64,000 bases of DNA from Bacillus alveayuensis (GTDB taxonomy: Bacteria; Bacillota; Bacilli; Bacillales; Aeribacillaceae): positions 124,001-188,000 of the forward strand of contig JAUSTR010000001.1 in NCBI GenBank assembly GCA_030812955.1, read 5' to 3'. Each line of letters opens with the position of its first letter. Position 1 is the first letter of the stretch. Under the pieces are notes generated by a model. That model was not told the DNA's origin. It ran no database searches and worked only from the letters and a program-made list of their open reading frames with translations. The translations under genes were made by a program, and so were the position numbers. Below, piece after piece: positions 48,521 to 56,797 of this stretch.

Positions 48521-48714
48521 TGAGAGGCAATCGTTCTTTGATCTATTTACCTTTTTGGATGTAACGGGGATGATATCATGTTTTTTGAGAGCTTATGATT
48601 CTAAGCAATTTTCAATTGATATTCTAAAGCGCTACATTTCATAAAGGATCGTAAGGTAAAGGATGTTATTTCCGTATAGTTTGATTTTACTGTCATCAAA
48701 GGAAGTGATCGAAC

Positions 48715-49539
48715 ATGCCAGAGCTCCCAGAAGTAGAAACCATACGGCGAACGTTGCTTGCTCTCGTAAAAGGTAAAAAGATTCAAGAAGTTCATATCTT
48801 TTGGCCAAAGATGATCAAAAAACCTGTTGATTTTGAACAATTTTGTGATGCTTTAATTGGTCAAACCATTCATGACATTCGAAGAACGGGAAAGTATTTA
48901 AAATTTTATTTTGACGATTACGTGCTTGTTTCCCATTTGCGCATGGAAGGAAGGTATGGGCTTTATTCGAAGGAGGACCCAATCGAAAAGCATACACATG
49001 CGATTTTTAAGTTTATTGATCAAACGGAACTAAGATATAAGGATGTCCGTAAATTTGGAACGATGCATTTGTTTAAATTAGGTGAAGAAGAAGGGGCGCC
49101 TCCTTTATCTCAATTAGGTCCAGAGCCGTTTTCAGAACTTTTTACCGTTGAGTATCTTCGGGAAACGTTTTCTAAGACTTCTAGAAAAATTAAAGTAGCC
49201 TTATTGGATCAAACGATCGTGGCCGGATTAGGGAATATATATGTGGATGAGGCATTATTTCGGGCGCAAATACATCCGGAAAGGTTAGCAAAGGATTTAC
49301 AGCTAAATGAACTGAAACGATTGCATGAACAAATCATTGAAACGTTGCAAGAGGCAGTTGAAAAAGGAGGAAGTACAGTTCGTTCTTATATAAACTCACA
49401 AGGGCAAATCGGCATGTTTCAATTAAATCTAAACGTTTATGGACGTAACGGTGAACCTTGTAGAGAATGTGGAACTTCTATTGAAAAAATAATGGTCGGT
49501 GGCAGAGGAACGCACTTCTGTCCAAAGTGTCAAAATTAA
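48715..49539 (+). CDS. mutM: Formamidopyrimidine-DNA glycosylase
   Basis: Removes 8-oxoguanine and formamidopyrimidines from DNA, then cuts the strand. The 274-residue protein starts MPELPEVETIRR, giving the catalytic Pro1 and Glu2 after Met removal; RRTGKYLKF holds the conserved lysine, the H2TH region includes GLGNIYVDEALF, and the C-terminal zinc finger is CRECG...CPKC. ATG follows AAGGAAGTG. It follows polA, and the two form a repair pair. A repeat element starts 4 bases after the stop. Confidence 0.98.
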   Translation: MPELPEVETIRRTLLALVKGKKIQEVHIFWPKMIKKPVDFEQFCDALIGQTIHDIRRTGKYLKFYFDDYVLVSHLRMEGRYGLYSKEDPIEKHTHAIFKFIDQTELRYKDVRKFGTMHLFKLGEEEGAPPLSQLGPEPFSELFTVEYLRETFSKTSRKIKVALLDQTIVAGLGNIYVDEALFRAQIHPERLAKDLQLNELKRLHEQIIETLQEAVEKGGSTVRSYINSQGQIGMFQLNLNVYGRNGEPCRECGTSIEKIMVGGRGTHFCPKCQN

Positions 49540-49543
49540 GAAT

Positions 49544-49732
49544 GGCTGTGTTCGTAAACATTGTTGCTTTTCGACTGTCCATGAACCGAACAAAGCACGT
49601 GTTTGGACAAATTGTATTTGTCCGACAATCGACTTTTGATCGGTTCACGTCACGTTTGTAAGTGACATAGCAAGCGTGTCGCTTGCTTAAGCGAAAAGCT
49701 ATAGTAAAGCAACAATCTTTTAGAAAAGAACC
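49544..49732 (+). mobile_element. GGCTSTTTTC palindromic element, copy D (forward, near full)
   Basis: It begins GGCTGTGTTCGTAAAC and ends TTTTAGAAAAGAACC. All three arms are present: GAACCGAAC/GATCGGTTC, TGGACAAAT/ATTTGTCCGA and CAAGCGTGTCGCTTG. The inner-stem right half is altered (TTAAGCGAAAAGC). No flanking duplication was found. It starts immediately after the mutM stop. Confidence 0.8.
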
Positions 49733-49808
49733 CCTTCCTATATTTCATTAACATAAATGTGTAGGATTCATATACTATGTTAATAATTAGCATGGAAGGG
49801 GCGAAAAG

Positions 49809-50441
49809 ATGGTACAGTATGCGTCTCTTTTTCTTTTGGCGTTTGCCGTAAGTTTAGATAGCTTTTCCGTTGGCTTAACCTATGGATTAAGAAAACTACA
49901 AATACCAATAAAATCGATCATAGTTATTGCTTGTTGCTCGTCCATTACGCTATTAGCTGCCATGATGATTGGACAGCTATTAGAAAAGACTTTACCACCG
50001 TTTATTACAAATCATTTAGGTGGTTTTATTCTCATTTGCCTTGGAATATGGGTGATTTATCAATTTTTCCGTTCAAATGACCAAAGGGATGAAGATGCTG
50101 AAAAGACGCTCTTCAATGTAGAAATTAAGTCAATGGGGATCGTGATCCAAATCTTGCAAAAACCGACAACTGCTGATATGGATAAATCTGGAACCATCAC
50201 TGGTATTGAAGCATTATTATTAGGAGTTGCATTATCTTTAGATGCATTTGGGGCGGGGATAGGTGCCGCATTACTCGGTTATTCTCCATTATATATGGCG
50301 ATCCTTGTGGCTTTTATGAGCTCTTCGTTTGTTTTCGTCGGCATCCAAACAGGGCATCTATTTTCTAAAATATCGTTTGTAGAGAAATTTTCGTGGATGC
50401 CTGGATTATTGCTTATTTTAATTGGTATTTTAAAAATTTAA
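49809..50441 (+). CDS. ytaF: Sporulation membrane protein YtaF
   Basis: A 210-residue membrane protein of the YtaF group, related to MntP-type exporters. It has six hydrophobic segments in two repeats (each begins with FAVSLDSFSVG or ALSLDAFGAGIG). The loop between the halves contains DMDKSGTITGIE (about residues 117-128), which fits the 12-residue EF-hand calcium loop exactly (D, D, S, G, I, E positions). ATG follows GGAAGGGG. Known as a sporulation gene in Bacillus; transport substrate unknown. Confidence 0.9.
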   Translation: MVQYASLFLLAFAVSLDSFSVGLTYGLRKLQIPIKSIIVIACCSSITLLAAMMIGQLLEKTLPPFITNHLGGFILICLGIWVIYQFFRSNDQRDEDAEKTLFNVEIKSMGIVIQILQKPTTADMDKSGTITGIEALLLGVALSLDAFGAGIGAALLGYSPLYMAILVAFMSSSFVFVGIQTGHLFSKISFVEKFSWMPGLLLILIGILKI

Positions 50442-50528
50442 GGCTGTGTTCGTAAACATTGTTGCTTTTCGACTTGTCTATGACATTCGAAAAGCTATAG
50501 TAAAGCAGCAATCTTTTAGATAAGAGCC
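50442..50528 (+). mobile_element. GGCTSTTTTC palindromic element, copy E (minimal form)
   Basis: Only 87 bases: AGGCTGTGTTCGTAAAC, the stem TTGCTTTTCGA with TCGAAAAGC...GCA, and TTTTAGATAAGAGCC. All three inner arms are gone. Flanks AAATTTAA and AAATATAA match 7 of 8. It abuts the ytaF stop and ends 31 bases before coaE. Confidence 0.78.
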
Positions 50529-50559
50529 AAATATAAAAAGAGGAGAGAATAAAGCAATT

Positions 50560-51168
50560 ATGTCGCTCATTGTTGGATTAACAGGTGGAATTGCAAGTGG
50601 AAAAAGCACGGTGGCCAATATGATGCGTGAATTTCAGATTCCAATTATCGATGCCGATCAGATTGCTCGCGATGTCGTAGCAATTGGCATGCCTGCATAT
50701 GAACAAATCGTTGAAACATTTGGCGCAGATATTTTAAATGAAGATAAAACGATTAATCGGAAAAAACTCGGGTCAATTGTTTTTCATCATGAGCCGAAAA
50801 GGGTACAGCTCAATAAAATTGTTCATCCTGCTGTGCGTCAAGAGATGAAGCGGCAACAAAAAGAATATGTTGAAAAAGGGGAGCCGATTGTTGTATTAGA
50901 TCTTCCCCTTCTTTTCGAAAGTAATTTGGTTCATATGGTGGATAAAGTGATAGTTGTTTACGTTGATGAATCAACACAATTAAAGCGATTAATGAAGAGA
51001 AACGGTCTTTCAAGAGAAGAGGCCTTAGCACGCATCCATGCACAAATGCCGCTATATGAAAAGGTAAAAAAAGCAGATGCAGTCATTGACAACAATGGAA
51101 CCATCGTAGAAACAAAAGATCAATTAATTCACATATTATCAAAATGGAATGTTCTTTCGTTCACTTAG
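50560..51168 (+). CDS. coaE: Dephospho-CoA kinase
   Basis: Last step of coenzyme A synthesis, phosphorylating the 3'-OH of dephospho-CoA. The 202-residue protein starts with a Walker A loop [12 protein letters not shown] (residues 6-17), and has [20 protein letters not shown] and a C-terminal lid [16 protein letters not shown] 50560 has a GAGGAG site 9 bases upstream. It may be read from ytaF, since only the minimal repeat separates the genes. Confidence 0.97.
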   Translation: MSLIVGLTGGIASGKSTVANMMREFQIPIIDADQIARDVVAIGMPAYEQIVETFGADILNEDKTINRKKLGSIVFHHEPKRVQLNKIVHPAVRQEMKRQQKEYVEKGEPIVVLDLPLLFESNLVHMVDKVIVVYVDESTQLKRLMKRNGLSREEALARIHAQMPLYEKVKKADAVIDNNGTIVETKDQLIHILSKWNVLSFT

Positions 51169-51264
51169 TGAGAGTGAACGATTTTTTTATGCCTATTTCA
51201 TTATATCTAGGTATTTATTCGATTTCCAAAAAAATTAAAAATGATTATTCCATTATTCTATAAT

Positions 51265-51275
51265 TATGATATACT
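51265..51275 (+). promoter_or_regulatory. CcpN-type operator overlapping the gapB promoter
   Basis: TATGATATACT matches the CcpN operator TRTGHYATAYW at every position and includes a -10-like TATACT. CcpN represses gapB during growth on sugars in B. subtilis. The -35 is weak. Confidence 0.65.
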
Positions 51276-51329
51276 AATTATCAGAAAACGAATAAAAGTA
51301 TAACATAATTAGCTGGAAGGAGATATTTT

Positions 51330-52352
51330 ATGAGAGCTAAAATAGCTATAAATGGTTTTGGAAGAATCGGCCGAATGGTGTTTCGCAAAGCGATTCTAGA
51401 AGAAAATTTAGACATTGTTGCTATAAATGCAAGCTATCCAGCAGAAACGTTAGCACATTTAATTAAATATGACACAAACCATGGAAAATTTGATGGGGAA
51501 GTTATCGCTGGTGATGATTATTTAATCGTCAATGGCCATAAAGTATTGCTTTTGAACAATCGCAATCCACGTGAACTCCCGTGGGGAGATTTAAATATTG
51601 ATATCGTCATTGAAGCGACTGGTAAATTTAATGCCCGTGACAAAGCGATGATGCATGTAGATGCAGGAGCGAAAAAAGTGATTTTAACTGCGCCAGGAAA
51701 AAATGAAGATGTAACGATTGTAATGGGCGTGAACGAAGAAAGTTATGACCCTCTTCAGCACGTAATTATTTCTAATGCATCATGTACGACAAACTGTTTA
51801 GCACCTGTTGCTAAAGTGTTGGATGAAAAGTTTGGAATTGAAAACGGTTTAATGACGACTGTTCATGCCTACACAAATGACCAAAAAAATATTGACAATC
51901 CACATAAAGATTTGCGTCGTGCTCGAGCTTGTGCGCAATCCATTATTCCAACAACGACAGGTGCTGCAAAAGCGCTATCTTTAGTCCTTCCACAATTAAA
52001 AGGCAAGCTGCATGGATTGGCGCTTCGCGTACCTACATCAAATGTTTCGTTAGTCGATCTTGTCGTCGATGTAAAAAAGGATGTAACAGTTGAAGAAATA
52101 AATAAGGCATTTATTGAAGCATCACAAGGGGATCTTAAAGGAATTTTAGATTTTTCAATGGAACCGCTCGTTTCAATTGACTATAATACAAACCAATATT
52201 CAGCAACGATCGATGGCTTAACAACAATGGTGATGGGAGACCGTAAAGTAAAAGTATTAGCATGGTATGATAATGAGTGGGGATATTCTTGCCGGGTTGT
52301 TGATTTAACGAAAATGGTAGCCTCCAAAATAGAAAATTTAACGACTGTTTGA
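51330..52352 (+). CDS. gapB: Glyceraldehyde-3-phosphate dehydrogenase, gluconeogenic (GapB)
   Basis: Reversible oxidation of glyceraldehyde 3-phosphate; the GapB type mainly works in gluconeogenesis with NADP. The 340-residue protein has NGFGRIGR, the catalytic C152 in SNASCTTNCLAP and the basic anion-site segments. After strand two it reads VAINASYP, not the N-D pair of NAD-dependent GapA, which fits NADP use. ATG follows GGAAGGAG. A perfect CcpN-type operator lies upstream and a terminator downstream; in B. subtilis gapB and speD are neighbours in the same order. Confidence 0.95.
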   Translation: MRAKIAINGFGRIGRMVFRKAILEENLDIVAINASYPAETLAHLIKYDTNHGKFDGEVIAGDDYLIVNGHKVLLLNNRNPRELPWGDLNIDIVIEATGKFNARDKAMMHVDAGAKKVILTAPGKNEDVTIVMGVNEESYDPLQHVIISNASCTTNCLAPVAKVLDEKFGIENGLMTTVHAYTNDQKNIDNPHKDLRRARACAQSIIPTTTGAAKALSLVLPQLKGKLHGLALRVPTSNVSLVDLVVDVKKDVTVEEINKAFIEASQGDLKGILDFSMEPLVSIDYNTNQYSATIDGLTTMVMGDRKVKVLAWYDNEWGYSCRVVDLTKMVASKIENLTTV

Positions 52353-52357
52353 AAGCG

Positions 52358-52390
52358 AAAAGGGTGACCTAGTGTGGTTGCCCTTTTTTT
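52358..52390 (+). terminator. Terminator of gapB
   Basis: A stem (AAAAGGGTGACC with GGTTGCCCTTTT, one mismatched pair) and a 6-base loop are followed by Ts. Confidence 0.82.
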
Positions 52391-52505
52391 ATAATTGATT
52401 TTCTAAAGCATGTGTCATCCTTTGACTAAATATAAATTGGATGGTTCAAGTGGATTAGGAAAGGGTATATCGTAAATACGAATCTTTTAAATTTCCCTTA
52501 ATAAA

Positions 52506-52703
52506 GGCTGTTTTTGTAAACTTTGTTGCTTTTCGACTGTCTAAGAACCGAACAAAGCACGTGATCGGACAAATCACATTTGTCCGACCATCGACTTTTG
52601 TTCGGTTCACGTCACGCTACACGCGTGACATAGCAAGCGTTTCGCTTGCTTGACAGTCGAAAAGCTATCGTATAGTAAAGCAACAATCTTTTAGTAAAGA
52701 GCT
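52506..52703 (+). mobile_element. GGCTSTTTTC palindromic element, copy F (forward, full length)
   Basis: The best preserved copy, 198 bases, flanked by the perfect 8-bp duplication TTAATAAA (52498-52505 and 52704-52711). Ends are GGCTGTTTTTGTAAAC and TTTTAGTAAAGAGCT. Inside are the stem CTTTTCGACTGTC/GACAGTCGAAAAG and three arms: GAACCGAACAAA/TTTGTTCGGTTC containing TCGGACAAAT/ATTTGTCCGA, GTCACGC/GCGTGAC and AAGCG/CGCTT. No coding capacity. It lies between gapB and speD. Confidence 0.88.
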
Positions 52704-52779
52704 TTAATAAAAAATTTAAAAAGTGTGTTGCAAAAACAAAATAAACCATTTATACTATTTTTCGTGAACTTCTTAAACG

Positions 52780-52900
52780 CAAGGTAATGTGACTACTTAA
52801 AGGGTTAGGACCTCTTTGGACTAACTTTCCCCCGTGGTAGTTAAACATGCCAAAGTGCGAAGAATTCATAAAAAAATTTGTTAAAGGGGGATCCATAACG
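52780..52900 (+). promoter_or_regulatory. Structured leader candidate upstream of speD
   Basis: ACTAC...GTAGT, GGG...CCC, TTAG...CTAA and CC...GG segments at 52793-52841 can nest into one hairpin. The run CCCCC (52829-52833) could also pair with the GGGGG of the speD ribosome site (52886-52890). It is not a known riboswitch that I recognise. Confidence 0.35.
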
Positions 52901-53281
52901 ATGGAAACAAAGGGACGTCACGTTATCTCTGAGTTATGGGGATGCGATTTTGATAAGTTGAATAATATGGAATTTATTGAGAAAACTTTTGTGAACGCAG
53001 CATTAAAATCAGGTGCAGAGATTCGCGAGGTGGCCTTTCATAAATTTGCGCCTCAAGGAGTAAGTGGTGTAGTCATCATTTCTGAATCACATTTAACGAT
53101 TCACAGTTTTCCAGAGCATGGATATGCAAGTATTGATGTGTATACTTGCGGAGATTTAGATCCTAATATTGCAGCTGACTACATTGCAGAAGCTCTCGGT
53201 GCAGAGACCCGCGAAAACATTGAAATTCCACGTGGAATGAGACCAGTACAAGTCAAACAAAAACAGGCAAAAGTTTTATAA
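52901..53281 (+). CDS. speD: S-adenosylmethionine decarboxylase proenzyme
   Basis: Makes decarboxylated SAM for spermidine synthesis. The 126-residue proenzyme cleaves itself between E62 and S63 ([14 protein letters not shown] region), turning S63 into the pyruvoyl group; H68, C83 and the TCGDLDP segment are conserved. The start was set at ATG 52901 after GGGGG; the frame extends 18 codons upstream. Short single-domain form as in B. subtilis. A possible leader hairpin precedes it and an intrinsic terminator follows. Confidence 0.96.
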   Translation: METKGRHVISELWGCDFDKLNNMEFIEKTFVNAALKSGAEIREVAFHKFAPQGVSGVVIISESHLTIHSFPEHGYASIDVYTCGDLDPNIAADYIAEALGAETRENIEIPRGMRPVQVKQKQAKVL

Positions 53282-53307
53282 TTTCCGTTTAATCATAATG
53301 AAGTACA

Positions 53308-53342
53308 AAAGAGGTGTCAGAAATAAATCTGCACCTCTTTTT
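53308..53342 (+). terminator. Terminator of speD
   Basis: A 9-bp stem (AAAGAGGTG with CACCTCTTT) extends into the loop by TCAG/CTG pairs and is followed by Ts. Confidence 0.88.
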
Positions 53343-53346
53343 ATAT

Positions 53347-53423
53347 GGCTCTTTTTATAAGAATATTGCTTTATTATACTTATAGCTTTTCGACTGTCAG
53401 GCAAGCGTGTTTGCAAAACAGCC
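53347..53423 (-). mobile_element. GGCTSTTTTC palindromic element, copy G (remnant)
   Basis: On the plus strand it begins GGCTCTTTTTATAAGAA, continues TTGCTTTATTATAC and AGCTTTTCGACTGTCAGGCAAGCG, shortened here, and ends CAAAACAGCC. The two conserved ends and one half of the stem remain; the rest is deleted. No clear duplication. It abuts the speD terminator. Confidence 0.65.
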
Positions 53424-53589
53424 TTGTATGAATGTCGTTTTGCTAATAAAAAATATGAGTTTAAATAAATGTTTTAGATGTTTTCGTTCGAAATATAATT
53501 TTCTGACGCTTGTCTCCTGACTCCCTTTTTAATATGATTGATAGTAGAAAATACGACATTGCCTGAACATTTAGATTGGAGCTGATGAT
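53424..53589 (+). other. Intergenic region upstream of nrdR
   Basis: AT-rich, no frame. It should hold the nrdR promoter; no convincing -35/-10 pair is identified. Confidence 0.35.
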
Positions 53590-54048
53590 ATGAAGTGTCC
53601 TTCTTGTCTCCATCTCGGGACACGAGTTCTTGACTCTCGTCCAGTTGATGAAGGAAGATCGATTCGTAGACGGAGGGAATGTGAAAAATGCCATTATCGA
53701 TTTACGACGTTTGAAAAAGTGGAAGAAATTCCATTAATCGTCGTAAAAAAAGGTGGTACACGGGAAGAATTCAGCCGTGAAAAGATGCTAAGAGGGATGA
53801 TTAAAGCTTGTGAAAAGCGGCCAGTGGCTTTAAATCAGTTGGAAGACATTTCCTTAGAAATTGAAAAGGAATTACGAAATCAAGGTGTTTCGGAAATCAG
53901 TAGTGATGTCATAGGTGAAATGGTGATGGATCATCTTGCCAAAATAGATGAAGTGGCATATGTTCGCTTTGCCTCCGTTTATAGACAATTTAAAGATATC
54001 AACGTATTTATAGAAGAACTTAAGGAATTAATTAATAAAGAACGCTAA
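53590..54048 (+). CDS. nrdR: Transcriptional repressor NrdR
   Basis: ATP/dATP-sensing repressor of ribonucleotide reductase genes. The 152-residue protein has an N-terminal zinc ribbon (CPSC...CEKC) followed by RFTTFEKVE, and an ATP-cone domain (about residues 48-138) with [17 protein letters not shown] follows GGAGCTG. It lies before dnaB and dnaI as in B. subtilis (ytcG), linking dNTP supply and replication initiation. A hairpin separates it from dnaB. Confidence 0.97.
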   Translation: MKCPSCLHLGTRVLDSRPVDEGRSIRRRRECEKCHYRFTTFEKVEEIPLIVVKKGGTREEFSREKMLRGMIKACEKRPVALNQLEDISLEIEKELRNQGVSEISSDVIGEMVMDHLAKIDEVAYVRFASVYRQFKDINVFIEELKELINKER

Positions 54049-54081
54049 AAAGAGCTTTATAAGGACATGAAGCTCTTTTTT
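54049..54081 (+). terminator. Terminator-like hairpin between nrdR and dnaB
   Basis: A 9-bp stem (AAAGAGCTT with AAGCTCTTT) with a 12-base loop is followed by Ts, just after the nrdR stop. It may be partial, since dnaB begins 43 bases later. Confidence 0.75.
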
Positions 54082-54123
54082 AACTCTTAAAGTAAATTTG
54101 TACATTTGGGAAGGTTTGAGTAC

Positions 54124-55506
54124 ATGATGAATTATCATTGGAAAGAAGTTGTTCCGATAGACCGTTATATAGTGAAGTCCAATGGTATGTTACATGATTA
54201 TGATCGGAAAATATTAACACTATTATATCAACCATTAATTGGAACAAAGGCGTTTAGCCTCTATATGTCATTATGGAGTGAGCTTGAGCAAAATCGTTTA
54301 TGGGGAAATGAATCCACACACCATTTTTTAATGGCAATTATGCAGCTTCCTTTAAGTGAAATTTTTTACGAGAGATTAAAACTGGAAGGAATAGGTTTGT
54401 TAAATACTTATTTATTGGAGGAAGAGGATCCAAAAAAGTATATTTATGAGCTTCAACCACCGCTTTCACCGAAAAATTTTTTTTATGATGGAATATTAAA
54501 TATTTATTTATATAATCGTGTTGGCAAAAAGAGATATCAACAATTAAAACAATTTTTCTCTGATGAACGGCTGAGTGAAAAAGCAAAAAATGTAACGAGG
54601 GGATTTAATGAAGTATTTCAATCGTTGCATATGTCAGAGCTTGTAACGAATCTGGAAGATGAAGAATTTGTCAATCGAGATTTTGTTGAAAATGTAGAGA
54701 GAGACTCTGTAACGATTCAAGATGAGACATTCGATTTCCAGCTATTTTTTGCAGGTTTATCAGAAAATCTTGTCCCGAAAAAAGCGATCACTCCGGCTGT
54801 GAAAGATGCAATTAAAAAGCTTTCCTATATATATGGAATTGATCCAATTGAGATGAAAAACCTTGTCATCGATTGCATAGATGATCAGGAGGAAGTGAAC
54901 TTAGAAGAGCTAAGGAGAGCTGCACGCGATTGGTATCAATTAGAGTACGGTGATGAACTCCCGTCACTTGTTGAAAAAATTCAGCCTCTCATCTATAAAT
55001 CAACCGATCTTCACGATATTGATGAAAAGGAACGTCGTTTAATTGAGCAGCTAGAGTCGTTATCCCCAAGACAGTTTCTTAAGGATATTTCCGGAGGGAT
55101 TGAACCATCGCTCCCAGATTTAACGATTATTGAAGATGTTATGTTTCAACAAAAGCTTTTGCCTGGTGTTGTCAATGTATTGATTTATTATGTTATGCTA
55201 AAAACGGATATGAAATTATCGAAATCCTATGTTGAAAAAATTGCTAGTCATTGGGCGAGAAAAGGGATTAAAACAGTTAAAGAGGCAATGGCAGTTGCGA
55301 AAAAAGAGCACAGGCAATATCAAGAATGGGCAGATGCGAAAGAATCAAAGAAACGGAAAAAACGAATAATCCGTCAAGAAAAGCTTCCATCATGGATCAA
55401 AGAATACGAATCACAAGAGGATGAAAAAATGAATGATACAGATTTTGAATTGGAGAAAAGGAAATTAGAGGAACGAATTAAAAATTATAAAAGGAAGAAA
55501 ACATAA
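54124..55506 (+). CDS. dnaB: Replication initiation and membrane attachment protein DnaB
   Basis: The Bacillus DnaB helicase co-loader, not the E. coli helicase of that name. The 460-residue protein has an N-terminal DDBH1-like region (about 1-160) and a C-terminal DnaB/DnaD domain (about 290-410, with VLIYYVMLKTDMKL and IASHWARKGIKTVKEAM), then a basic, charged tail. The start was set at ATG 54124 after GGGAAGG; a TTG six codons upstream is unlikely. dnaI follows 35 bases later; DnaB, DnaD and DnaI load DnaC at oriC. Confidence 0.95.
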   Translation: MMNYHWKEVVPIDRYIVKSNGMLHDYDRKILTLLYQPLIGTKAFSLYMSLWSELEQNRLWGNESTHHFLMAIMQLPLSEIFYERLKLEGIGLLNTYLLEEEDPKKYIYELQPPLSPKNFFYDGILNIYLYNRVGKKRYQQLKQFFSDERLSEKAKNVTRGFNEVFQSLHMSELVTNLEDEEFVNRDFVENVERDSVTIQDETFDFQLFFAGLSENLVPKKAITPAVKDAIKKLSYIYGIDPIEMKNLVIDCIDDQEEVNLEELRRAARDWYQLEYGDELPSLVEKIQPLIYKSTDLHDIDEKERRLIEQLESLSPRQFLKDISGGIEPSLPDLTIIEDVMFQQKLLPGVVNVLIYYVMLKTDMKLSKSYVEKIASHWARKGIKTVKEAMAVAKKEHRQYQEWADAKESKKRKKRIIRQEKLPSWIKEYESQEDEKMNDTDFELEKRKLEERIKNYKRKKT

Positions 55507-55541
55507 TGTCGAAATACGATTAGGTAAAGGGGGAGAACCCT

Positions 55542-56474
55542 TTGGATTCAATTCAAAACTCATTGCGCAATCTTGTAAGTCGAAAAGACTTTCAGAAGCG
55601 ATACAATGAATTAAAACAAATAGTTCTAAAGAACCCAGATGTCCAAGCATTTTTAAAAGAACGTGGACAACAAATTGATGACAAAATGATTCATCGTAGT
55701 CTCGGTAAACTTTATGAGTTTGTGAACCAAAGTAAAAATTGTCATCAATGCCCAAGTCTTGATGAATGTAAAAATTTAATCAAAGGATACCATCCCTCCT
55801 TAGTCATTCAAGGAAAGACTATTGATGTGAAATATGATAAATGTCCGAAAAAAGAAGTGTATGATGCAAGAAGGAAGCAGGAAGCCTTAATCAAAAGCAT
55901 GTATATGCCAAAAGACATTTTGCATGCACAGCTTGATGATATTAGTTTAGACGAACCGAGCCGGCTCAAGCTTGTGTCATTGGCCCAAGATTTTATTGAA
56001 CAATATTCTAAAGAAAAACGATTAAAAGGATTATATATTTATGGACCATTTGGTGTGGGGAAAACGTTTGTATTAGGTGCAATTGCGAACGAACTAGCAG
56101 AAAAAGGCGTTTCCTCTATGTTAGTATATGTACCGGAGTTTATGCGAGAATTAAAAAGCGCCATACAGGATCATTCATTAAATGAAAAATTGGAGGCAGT
56201 AAAAAAAGTTCCCATTTTAATGCTAGATGATATAGGGGCCGAATCAATGTCAAGCTGGATGAGGGATGATATTTTAGGAACGATTTTACAGTTTCGCATG
56301 TTAGAAAATTTACCAACCTTCTTCACCTCAAACTTTAATTTTGATGAACTTAAATATCATCTTACGTATTCACAGCGAGGAGAAATGGAAGAATTAAAAG
56401 CATTAAGAATTATGGAACGAATTAAATACTTAGCAACTCCTGTACAGTTGAAAGGGAAAAATCGACGTATGTAA
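55542..56474 (+). CDS. dnaI: Primosomal helicase loader DnaI
   Basis: AAA+ ATPase that loads the replicative helicase. The 310-residue protein has an N-terminal zinc-binding region (CHQC...C...C, about residues 67-105), then the ATPase with Walker A GPFGVGKTF (about 167-175), Walker B MLDDIG, sensor I SNF, and an arginine-finger region near the C-terminus. The start is TTG 55542 after AAAGGGGGAG. Last gene of the nrdR-dnaB-dnaI block; a terminator follows. Confidence 0.97.
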   Translation: MDSIQNSLRNLVSRKDFQKRYNELKQIVLKNPDVQAFLKERGQQIDDKMIHRSLGKLYEFVNQSKNCHQCPSLDECKNLIKGYHPSLVIQGKTIDVKYDKCPKKEVYDARRKQEALIKSMYMPKDILHAQLDDISLDEPSRLKLVSLAQDFIEQYSKEKRLKGLYIYGPFGVGKTFVLGAIANELAEKGVSSMLVYVPEFMRELKSAIQDHSLNEKLEAVKKVPILMLDDIGAESMSSWMRDDILGTILQFRMLENLPTFFTSNFNFDELKYHLTYSQRGEMEELKALRIMERIKYLATPVQLKGKNRRM

Positions 56475-56476
56475 AC

Positions 56477-56505
56477 AACCGCTCATAACCGATGCGGTTT
56501 TTTTT
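56477..56505 (+). terminator. Terminator of dnaB-dnaI
   Basis: A 6-bp stem (AACCGC with GCGGTT) is followed by a run of eight Ts. The T-run directly abuts the left end of copy H. Confidence 0.8.
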
Positions 56506-56699
56506 GTGTGTTTTCGTAAACTTTGTTGCTATTCGACTGTCCATGAACCGAACAAAGCACGTGGTCGGACAAATGTAATTTGTCCAACCATCGCATTTTG
56601 TTCGGTTCACGTCACGCTACACGCGTGACATAGCAAGCGTGTCGCTTGCTTGGACACTCGAAAAGCTATGGTAAAGCAACAATCTTTTAGAAAAGAGCC
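56506..56699 (+). mobile_element. GGCTSTTTTC palindromic element, copy H (forward, near full)
   Basis: It begins GTGTGTTTTCGTAAAC (outermost bases changed) and ends TTTTAGAAAAGAGCC. All arms are present: GAACCGAACAAA/TTTGTTCGGTTC, GTCGGACAAAT/ATTTGTCCAAC, GTCACGC/GCGTGAC and CAAGCGTGTCGCTTG. It inserted into or next to the poly-T of the dnaI terminator. T-rich flanks on both sides cannot be told from a duplication. Confidence 0.82.
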
Positions 56700-56797
56700 T
56701 TTTTTATCAATGATGATCCATTAAATCCTTATACTTCTAAAAACAGGCTCTCCTCCATATATATAGAATCAGGTGTTGGCAAAAAGGAGGGGAATTC
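56700..56797 (+). other. Intergenic region upstream of ytxC
   Basis: No frame or hairpin recognised; the ytxC ribosome site AAAGGAGGGG lies at its end. Confidence 0.35.

Noticed and set aside
52506-52703. Cloverleaf resembling a tRNA gene
   Set aside because: The branched fold lacks the conserved tRNA bases (GTTCAA arm, CCA-side acceptor, anticodon geometry) and recurs in nine decaying copies with transposon-type ends.
56422-56610. Minus-strand frame across copy H of the repeat
   Set aside because: It spans a terminator and the palindromic element; sequence similarity to a frame over copy I comes from the repeat itself, not from coding.
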